From positions 1 to 17,766 of the forward strand of contig JBKPCR010000298.1 of assembly GCA_046727435.1 (NCBI GenBank): a DNA stretch of 17,766 nt. Reading direction: 5' to 3'. This DNA is from CAVPRW01 sp046727435 [NCBI: bacterium]. GTDB taxonomy: Bacteria > Tectomicrobia > Entotheonellia > J063. Under the pieces are notes generated by a model that had not been told where the DNA came from, ran no database searches, and saw only the letters and a list, made by a program, of their open reading frames with translations. This document shows, piece by piece, positions 7,619-14,048 of the stretch. Positions within the stretch are counted from its first letter, which is position 1. Every line of letters starts with the position of its first letter. The translations under genes were made by a program, and so were the position numbers.

Positions 7619-7646
7619 TAGACGGGCAGGAAGCCTCGCCCGTCTA
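7619..7646 (+). other. GC-rich leader hairpin upstream of the dehydratase gene
   Basis: TAGACGGGC (7619-7627) pairs perfectly with GCCCGTCTA (7638-7646). The 10-nt loop can pair further (AGG/CCT). No T-run follows. It may be a leader RNA structure or a second regulator site. Confidence 0.45.
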
Positions 7647-7759
7647 AACCTCCATCGTACCGCTTTGGGGGGATTGGCTCAGTCGTGCTGCTGTCGTATG
7701 AGCCGGGTGAGGCGCCCGGTTGGTCGCAGAGGAGGTCAGGCGGAAAGGAGAGAGCCGGC

Positions 7760-9613
7760 ATGTCGAACACCGCACCATCGGCAGAACGAACTGAAACTTC
7801 GCCTGGGGAAACCCACCATCAGAACGGCAGAAATGGCCACACCGCGTTCGTTCCCGTCTCCCAGCTTGAAGAGATGATCCAACAACAGTTGCGGGAGGAA
7901 CGAGCGCGGCTCGAGCGCGAGGTGGGCATCGAAGAGACAACGCATACGCACTTCCGACGGCCCGAAGAACGGCCCTTCACCAAAGATCAACGACCACATA
8001 CCACGGTGCTCTTCGGGGGCCTGACCTGGAAACACGAACGTATCCTGCAGGGCTCGATAGCGGGTCTGGGCTATAAGGTCATGCCGCTCCCGAATGCCGA
8101 CAAGCAATCCTTCCAAATCGGTAAGGAATATGGCAACAACGGCCAATGCAATCCCACATACTTCACCGTTGGCAACCTGGTAAAGTACTTACAATCCTTG
8201 GAAGGCCAAGGTCTTACGAAGCAGGACATCGTCGAGAACTACATCTACGTGACCGCCGGCGCCTGTGGGCCCTGTCGCTTTGGCATGTACGAGGCTGAAT
8301 ACCGGCTGGCATTGCGGAATTCCGGCTTTGACGGATTCCGAGTGTTGCTCTTCCAACAAGGAGGTGGCCTGGATCAAGCCGGTCTAGAGGCGGGACTGGA
8401 TCTGAACATCGACTTCTTCATCGGCATGCTCAACGGTATGAACTTCGGTGACCTGCTCCTCGACCTCTCCGATCAGATCCGACCCTTTGAAGTGAAAAAG
8501 GGCGAGACGGATCGCGTGCTGCGGGAGTGCGTGGAGTACATGTATGAGGTGATGAAGGCTCGCCAGCCCTACAAATTCGAGGGCAAGCTTGCCGATCTCA
8601 TGTGGGCGAAGACCCCAGGTCTGGCCACGACAACCGAGTTTCTAGGCAAATTCCTGCGTCAGCTCTTTAGCGATCACTTTGTCGATGGGCTGCGCTGGTG
8701 CTTCGACCGACTGAACACGATCGATGTTGAGTATCTACGCGTGAAGCCCATCTGCAAGGTGACTGGCGAATTCTGGGCGCAGACCACTGAGAGCGATGGC
8801 AATTTCAACATGTTCCCCTTCCTTGACCGCGAGGGGGCTCAGATTGTTCGCGAGCCAGTTGCAACCTGGACTAGCTACCTTCTCAATCAGGCCAAGAACG
8901 AGGCCAGGGACCGCCGTGGCCTGCGCGAGGGGGAGGAAATGCCGCGCTGGTATGAGCTCGGCAAACACGCCCACCGTGAGCTGGATTTTGTCAAGAAGCT
9001 CGCTATGCTGACGCTGGCAGGGAAGATCTACAACCGTGAGTATGACCGTCTGCGGGCCGCTTTGGGCAACAAGCCGCACGCCCTGGTCAACCAGCTCGAA
9101 CTGCTGCGCATGGGGCATCCCTACTACAATTCCCGCGCCGAGGGAGGCGAGGGACACCTCGAGGTCGCCAAGAACATCTACTACAGCAACAAAGACCTGT
9201 GCCATATGGTGCTCTCCTTAAAACCCTTCGGCTGCATGCCGTCCACGCAGAGCGACGGCGCCCAGTCAGCGGTCATCAGCCACTTCAAGGACATGATTTA
9301 CATCCCCATCGAGACCTCCGGAGAGGGGGATGTCAATGCCCACAGTCGTGTCCAAATGGCGCTTGGCGAGGCCAAGGTCAAAGCCAAGAACGAATTCGCT
9401 CAGGTGCTTCAAGAGACGGGCCGGACCCTGGACGACATTCGCGCCTACGTGGCGGCACACCCCGAAATGCAGCGCCCTGCTTGGAAGATCTCGCACACCA
9501 AGGGTGTCGTCGGTACCGCTGCGAACTTCGTGAAACAGGTGGCAGCCTTGATGGACGTCGACGAGAAGCGCGGGAGACTGCGAAAGCTCCAGAAAGTCGC
9601 GGCCATGCTCTAA
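7760..9613 (+). CDS. COG3581-type 2-hydroxyacyl-CoA dehydratase-like reductase subunit
   Basis: Relative of the HgdB/double-cubane Fe-S protein family that pairs with BadF-type ATPase activases. The 617-residue chain has an N-terminal helical, Glu/Arg-rich segment (LEEMIQQQLREERARLEREVG), then a Rossmann-like lobe (TTVLFGGLTWKHERILQGSI). Candidate cluster ligands are GQC130NP, C169-G-P-C172 (TAGACGPCRFGMYEAEY), C332 (KPICKVTGEFWAQ), C481 and C492 (LKPFGCMPSTQSDGAQSAV). In many bacteria this part is fused to the activase; here it is a separate gene 126 nt upstream of it. Start ATG 7760 is chosen for AAAGGAG (7744-7750) with a 9-nt spacer; the frame is open back to 7685. It should accept electrons pushed in by ATP hydrolysis, in the cytoplasm. 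The substrate is unknown, and a true CoA-ester dehydratase role is not shown. Confidence 0.85.
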   Translation: MSNTAPSAERTETSPGETHHQNGRNGHTAFVPVSQLEEMIQQQLREERARLEREVGIEETTHTHFRRPEERPFTKDQRPHTTVLFGGLTWKHERILQGSIAGLGYKVMPLPNADKQSFQIGKEYGNNGQCNPTYFTVGNLVKYLQSLEGQGLTKQDIVENYIYVTAGACGPCRFGMYEAEYRLALRNSGFDGFRVLLFQQGGGLDQAGLEAGLDLNIDFFIGMLNGMNFGDLLLDLSDQIRPFEVKKGETDRVLRECVEYMYEVMKARQPYKFEGKLADLMWAKTPGLATTTEFLGKFLRQLFSDHFVDGLRWCFDRLNTIDVEYLRVKPICKVTGEFWAQTTESDGNFNMFPFLDREGAQIVREPVATWTSYLLNQAKNEARDRRGLREGEEMPRWYELGKHAHRELDFVKKLAMLTLAGKIYNREYDRLRAALGNKPHALVNQLELLRMGHPYYNSRAEGGEGHLEVAKNIYYSNKDLCHMVLSLKPFGCMPSTQSDGAQSAVISHFKDMIYIPIETSGEGDVNAHSRVQMALGEAKVKAKNEFAQVLQETGRTLDDIRAYVAAHPEMQRPAWKISHTKGVVGTAANFVKQVAALMDVDEKRGRLRKLQKVAAML

Positions 9614-9648
9614 TAAAACCAGGCATCAAGGCTGTAATCGCCGACATG

Positions 9649-9710
9649 GGAACCACAGATAGACACAGAGACACGCAGAGGATCCAGCTGTGTTTGTGTC
9701 TGTCTGTGGT
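9649..9710. repeat. Imperfect inverted repeat of CCACAGA-type units
   Basis: The left arm CCACAGATAGACACA (9653-9667) pairs with TGTGTCTGTCTGTGG near 9695-9709, one G-U among 15 pairs. Both arms are built of short ACACAGA-like units. It fills most of the gap between the dehydratase and activase genes. It has no T-run, so it is more likely a dispersed intergenic repeat or RNA-stabilising hairpin than a terminator. Confidence 0.6.
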
Positions 9711-9739
9711 CGTGGCTCTTGCACAGGAGACCATTGACG

Positions 9740-12700
9740 ATGACAGGACAGCGCCTGTTTGTCGGATTAGATGTGGGATCGACGACGGTGAAAGCGATCG
9801 TCGTCGATCCCCGAGATGACCAGATCCTCTGGCAGGACTATCAGCGCCATGATACGAAGCAGCCGGAGAAGACGCTGGAGTTCTTGCAGCGCATCGAGAA
9901 AGAATTTCAATTGCCGGCCGACCACTTCCGCATCTTCATCACCGGCAGCGGCGGTGGTGGGATTACACCGCTGATCGGCGCCAAATTCGTGCAAGAAGTG
10001 AATGCCGTCTCCCTCGCCGTGGAAAAATTGCATCCCGAAGTCGGCTCGGTGATCGAGCTGGGTGGACAGGATGCCAAGATCATCATTTTTAAAGAAGATC
10101 CGGAAACCGGCCGCAAGAAAAAAATCCCGAGCATGAACGATAAGTGCGCCGGGGGCACCGGTGCGGTCATCGACAAGATTAACGCTAAGCTGCGCATCCC
10201 AGCAGAGGAGCTGTGTAATCAAGGTTACTATGGCCTCAAGTTACACCCGGTGGCCGGTAAGTGCGGTGTGTTTGCTGAGACCGACATCAATAGCCTGCAG
10301 AAAATGGGCGTGCCCAAGGACGAGCTGATGGCATCGCTGTTTGAGGCCATCATCGGCCAGAACCTGGCGGTGCTCACCCGCGGCAATACCTTGCGGCCAG
10401 TGGTGCTCCTGTTGGGTGGACCGAATACCTATGTGCGTGGTATGACGGAGGCTTGGAAGCATAACATCCCGAAGATCTGGGAGGAGCGCAACTATCCGTT
10501 GCCGGAGGGTGTCGATCCAAAAGATCTCATCATGGTGCCAAAGAACGCACAGTATTTTGCCGCCATCGGTGCGGTCGAGTTCGGCCGTCAGGAAGAGTCT
10601 TCAGTCGGTATCTATAAAGGTACCGCGGACCTGGAATACTATATCAACTTTGGGCGCCTGGAGGAAAAGAAGAAAAAGGGCGCTGCAGGGCTGAGCAAGT
10701 CATCGGAAGACCTCGAAGCCTTCAAGGAGAAATATCGGCGCAAGAAGTTCGTCCCGGCCACCTTCCAGCCCGGACAAGTCGTCGAGGCCTTTGTCGGACT
10801 CGATGGCGGATCGACCTCCACCAAGGCGGTCATCCTGGACAAAGAGCGGAATGTCCTGGTCAAGACTTACCAGCTCTCCAAGGGAAACCCTATCGAGGAT
10901 ACCATTGAGGTCTTTGGGAAACTGCGCCAGCAGGTGGAAGACCAGGGGGCGACCCTGCAGATCCTCGGCGTTGGCACCACTGGCTATGCTAAGGACATTT
11001 TGAAAGATACGCTAGGGGCCGACGTGGCCCTGGTGGAGACCGTCGCGCACACCGAGTCGGCGCTGCGTTTCTACAAAGATGTGGATGTCATCTGCGACGT
11101 CGGTGGTCAGGACATCAAGCTGATGATCCTGAAAAACCGCCAGGTCAAGGATTTTAAGCTCAATACCCAGTGTTCTGCCGGCAACGGCTACTTCCTGCAA
11201 GGTACCGCTGAGGGGTTTGGGTTTACGGTAGAGGAATTCGCCGATCACGCGTTTAGCGCCGAGGCCATGCCCACCTTCGGCTATGGCTGCGCCGTGTTCA
11301 TGCAATCCGACATCGTGGACTTCCAGCGCCAGGGCTGGAAGCCTGAAGAGATCATGGCCGGATTGGCGGCCGTGCTACCCAAGAACATCTGGTTGTACGT
11401 CTCACAGATCCCCAATCTATCTGCCCTTGGCACGAACTTCATTCTGCAAGGGGGCACGCAGAATAACTTGGCGGCGGTGAAGGCTCAGGTAGATTTCATC
11501 GAATCACGCTTCAAAGGCAAGGGCATCAAGCCCAACGTCATTGTGCACGAGCATTGTGGTGAGAGTGGCGCCATCGGAGCGGGCATCGAAGCCGTGCGGC
11601 TCTGGGAGAACGGCCGACGCACGACTTTCATTGGGCTCGACGCCGTGGCGCAAATCACCTATCAAACTCACCGCAACGAGAACACCCGTTGCTACTTCTG
11701 CAAAAACAAATGCTTGCGTACTTTTATCGACGTAAAAGTCAACCTACAAATGGCCACGGAGGACGAGCCGCTCCAGTATAAGTCGAAAATTCCGCTGGAG
11801 GCCGGTACGAAGCGCCTCATCGTCGGCAATAGCTGCGAGAAAGGCCTAGTCGAAGATGTTGAGGCCATGCGTGTGATCAAGAAGGGCCTGGACGCCGTCA
11901 AGGGGTCCAATCCCAACCTGGTCGAGGTCGCTGCCAAGGCCGTGTTCAAATCCTTCAATCCGGCGAACGTCGTTGATCCACTGCCGCGCTTCGCGTTCAC
12001 CCAGAGGCAAAAAGCACGCATCGAGCTCATGAAAAAGCGCGAGCAGGTTCGCATCGGCATGCCGCGAGCGCTCAACATGTATTCGCAAACCCCAGTTTTC
12101 AGCGCCTACTTCGAGGCTCTCGGCGTCAAGCCGGAGAACCTCGTATACTCCGACTTCACCTCCGAGCACCTCTACAAAGAGGGTGCCAAGCGTGGAGCGA
12201 TTGACCCCTGTTTCCCGAGTAAAGTAGGCATCCCGCACGTGCATAATTTGCTGTACGTGCATCACAAGAAAAAACCGCTGGACATCATCTTTTTCCCGAT
12301 GATCGATTCGCTCACCACCGACCTCTACGGCACCCAGGATAGTCGTGCCTGTCCGACAGTGACAACCACGCCTGAGGCCGTGAAGGCAGCATTCATCAAG
12401 GAAGGCAATCTGTTTGCCGAGATGGGGGTGCAGTACTTCCCCACCTTTGTGAAGCTCGCTGAGCCACAACTGTTTGCACGCCAGATGTACGAGCAGTTCA
12501 AAGACATCCTGGGACTCTCGGAAGAGGAAAACGCCCGAGCGGTCGAGGAAGGCTATAAGGCGCTTGATTATTTTAACAATGTCATCCTGCGCGGGACGGC
12601 CCGTGAGGTATTGAACGAGTTGATGGCGGAGCAGCGGCTCGGCATCGTGCTACTGGCCAGGCCCTATCACCATGACCCAGGCATTAACCACGAGATCCTC

Positions 12701-13282
12701 GAAGAGTTTCAGAAACAGGGCTATCCCATCTTCGCCCAGGATTCATTGCCCATCGATCCGGACATTCTGGAACAATTGTTCGGCGACGAGGTGCGAGCTG
12801 GCATCATCAAAGATCCAATGGATGTTTCAGACGTCTGGAAAAACTCCTACAGTGAGAACACTAGCCGGAAGATCTGGGCCGCCAAATATGTCGCTCGGCA
12901 TCCCAATCTGGTGGCGCTGGAGCTTTCATCGTTCAAGTGTGGACACGACGCACCCATCTACACCGTGGTGGAAGAGATCGTCGAGAACGCTGGCACACCG
13001 TATTTTTGCTTCAAGGATATCGATGAAAACAAACCGACCGGATCGATTAAGATCCGAGTCGAGACCATTACATACTTCCTCAAGCGTTACCGCGAGGATA
13101 TGGTCGCGAAAAAGACCAAACGCATCACCATCGAGGAGCGTCTACAGGCCTATGAACAGAAGCTACGGGAGGAGCTCTATCAGAAATATGCTGCAGCCGG
13201 TATCGGCCCGGAGCTCGTTGGGGTTGGCTCATGTGGGCGTGCGGAACCCGGTGAGCGATTGCTCCAGCTGACCGTGGACTAA
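9740..13282 (+). CDS. Double BadF/BcrA-type ATPase activase fused to DUF2229 (COG1924-COG3580)
   Basis: ATP-driven electron donor for dehydratase-type Fe-S reductases. The protein is 1180 residues. Activase 1 (about 5-295) has phosphate loop DVGSTT (11-16), ELGGQDAK and cluster cysteines C136 (NDKCAGGTG) and C175 (GKCGVFAETD). Activase 2 (about 350-640) has DGGSTSTK from D355, DVGGQDIK, C478 (NTQCSAGNG) and C517 (GYGCAVFMQSD). A linker carries C651-x2-C654-x3-C658 (RCYFCKNKC). The DUF2229 part (about 770 onward) begins IGMPRALNMYSQTP and holds C824 (DPCFPSK), C871 (RACPTV) and C1067 (SFKCGHDAP). Normal activases are homodimers holding one [4Fe-4S] between subunits; here two complete domains sit in one chain. 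Start ATG 9740 has AGGAGA (9725-9730) 9 nt upstream. Partner: the COG3581 protein encoded upstream. Confidence 0.92.
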   Translation: MTGQRLFVGLDVGSTTVKAIVVDPRDDQILWQDYQRHDTKQPEKTLEFLQRIEKEFQLPADHFRIFITGSGGGGITPLIGAKFVQEVNAVSLAVEKLHPEVGSVIELGGQDAKIIIFKEDPETGRKKKIPSMNDKCAGGTGAVIDKINAKLRIPAEELCNQGYYGLKLHPVAGKCGVFAETDINSLQKMGVPKDELMASLFEAIIGQNLAVLTRGNTLRPVVLLLGGPNTYVRGMTEAWKHNIPKIWEERNYPLPEGVDPKDLIMVPKNAQYFAAIGAVEFGRQEESSVGIYKGTADLEYYINFGRLEEKKKKGAAGLSKSSEDLEAFKEKYRRKKFVPATFQPGQVVEAFVGLDGGSTSTKAVILDKERNVLVKTYQLSKGNPIEDTIEVFGKLRQQVEDQGATLQILGVGTTGYAKDILKDTLGADVALVETVAHTESALRFYKDVDVICDVGGQDIKLMILKNRQVKDFKLNTQCSAGNGYFLQGTAEGFGFTVEEFADHAFSAEAMPTFGYGCAVFMQSDIVDFQRQGWKPEEIMAGLAAVLPKNIWLYVSQIPNLSALGTNFILQGGTQNNLAAVKAQVDFIESRFKGKGIKPNVIVHEHCGESGAIGAGIEAVRLWENGRRTTFIGLDAVAQITYQTHRNENTRCYFCKNKCLRTFIDVKVNLQMATEDEPLQYKSKIPLEAGTKRLIVGNSCEKGLVEDVEAMRVIKKGLDAVKGSNPNLVEVAAKAVFKSFNPANVVDPLPRFAFTQRQKARIELMKKREQVRIGMPRALNMYSQTPVFSAYFEALGVKPENLVYSDFTSEHLYKEGAKRGAIDPCFPSKVGIPHVHNLLYVHHKKKPLDIIFFPMIDSLTTDLYGTQDSRACPTVTTTPEAVKAAFIKEGNLFAEMGVQYFPTFVKLAEPQLFARQMYEQFKDILGLSEEENARAVEEGYKALDYFNNVILRGTAREVLNELMAEQRLGIVLLARPYHHDPGINHEILEEFQKQGYPIFAQDSLPIDPDILEQLFGDEVRAGIIKDPMDVSDVWKNSYSENTSRKIWAAKYVARHPNLVALELSSFKCGHDAPIYTVVEEIVENAGTPYFCFKDIDENKPTGSIKIRVETITYFLKRYREDMVAKKTKRITIEERLQAYEQKLREELYQKYAAAGIGPELVGVGSCGRAEPGERLLQLTVD

Positions 13283-13287
13283 AGAGA

Positions 13288-13350
13288 GTGCTGAGGACTC
13301 AGTGCTGAGTCCTGAGAGGTATAATCGCTCAGCACTCAGCACCTGTTTTT
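13288..13350 (+). terminator. Heptamer-repeat hairpins with T-run: terminator/attenuator-like element
   Basis: GTGCTGA-like heptamers run from 13288 to 13315 and reappear inverted at 13328-13342. The arm 13302-13316 pairs with 13328-13342 over 15 positions with one mismatch, and CTGTTTTT follows (T's 13346-13350), giving an intrinsic-terminator shape. The upstream half can instead fold on itself (AGGACTCA/TGAGTCCT, 13294-13313), excluding the first hairpin. The 11-nt loop contains a perfect TATAAT (13320-13325) without a good -35. Confidence 0.6.
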
Positions 13351-13360
13351 GGAGAGTTTC

Positions 13361-13639
13361 ATGGCGTTCGCAACGGATCGGATTATGTTCGAGATCTACC
13401 GTGAGACCACATACAGTGGTCGGTATCGGGTGGTCTATTTTACCGAGTTGAACGACCATAATCGGGAGACGGAAATCAATCGGGCGCTAGCAGGGGAGCA
13501 TTTCTACGACGGCTTTATCACCAGCTTCCGGAAGGATGAGGCGAAGGCCATCATCGAGGCGACCATTGTCCAATTGAACGAGGGAAAGACGGTGCCTTCC
13601 CAAGCCCTCACCGAGGCGCTGGCTCCATATACCCCGTGA
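13361..13639 (+). CDS. Small unrecognised protein, 92 residues
   Basis: I do not recognise the family. It starts at ATG 13361 with GGAGAG (13351-13356) at good spacing and ends with TGA at 13639. The product is soluble, charged and rich in aromatics (MAFATDRIMFEIYRETTYSG, then RYRVVYFTELNDHNRE). A beta-rich first half is followed by helices (DEAKAIIEATIVQLNEG). There are no cysteines, no signal peptide and no membrane span. The good ribosome site and a protein-like composition make it a real gene. It sits 78 nt after the double activase gene behind the heptamer hairpin. Position suggests a small accessory factor of the reductase or radical SAM enzyme; this is inference only. Confidence 0.75.
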   Translation: MAFATDRIMFEIYRETTYSGRYRVVYFTELNDHNRETEINRALAGEHFYDGFITSFRKDEAKAIIEATIVQLNEGKTVPSQALTEALAPYTP

Positions 13640-14048
13640 GACTATCCAGGTGGTCAGGAATTATCCACTTACGAGAAGGATATACATGACAAAGCTTTAA
13701 GCTAAAGGGGGACCTCCCGTTGGATAGAATCGTATCACTTGGGGACGGTGGCATGTGGGGCATGGAACCGTTTGAAATCCATGAGAGCCTTGACGGGTGG
13801 TATCTTGGTCGTGCACGGAGGGCTATTTGTAGGTGTGGCATGCGCATTGCTGTGAGGGAATGAGGGGTTCGCATGCGCAAACCCCTCGTAGTCTGGATGA
13901 ACGGTGCTCTACGGTGAGCATGATCGGGTCCCTGAGACGAGAGGCGGTGCTACTGATGTTGTTGACGTAAGCTGAGATGGGCCTTGCGTGCGGGAGGGTA
14001 ACGCGTGCAGTCTTCTCAAGAACCGCTGATCCAAGAGGAGGAGCGAGC
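13640..14048 (+). other. Long non-coding leader upstream of the radical SAM gene
   Basis: About 410 nt with no supported gene on either strand. It contains a hairpin at 13862-13887 (GAGGGGTT pairing with AACCCCTC around the palindromic core CGCATGCG) without a T-run. A lone TTGACG (13962-13967) has no matching -10. No known riboswitch core was recognised. GAGGAGGAG (14035-14043) is the ribosome site of the next gene. Confidence 0.5.

Noticed and set aside
7660-7700. Possible sigma-54 promoter (TGGCTC then TGCTG) before the dehydratase gene
   Set aside because: The GG to GC distance is 9 nt instead of the near-invariant 10, and the -12 part is poor.
9649-9710. Reading the CCACAGA repeat as a CRISPR array or an IS end
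   Set aside because: There is one inverted pair only, with no regular repeat-spacer units, no transposase and no target-site duplication visible.
9199-9819. 206-residue plus-strand frame bridging the dehydratase and activase genes
   Set aside because: It overlaps the well-supported end of the dehydratase frame and start of the activase frame, is low-complexity (Arg/Gly/His-rich), and lacks a ribosome site.
11846-12469. 207-residue minus-strand frame
   Set aside because: It is antisense to the DUF2229 region of the double activase and carries no family features.
13608-13880. 90-residue minus-strand frame in the leader of the radical SAM gene
   Set aside because: No ribosome site or familiar motif; its composition (Met/Arg/Pro/His-rich) looks like chance reading of non-coding DNA.
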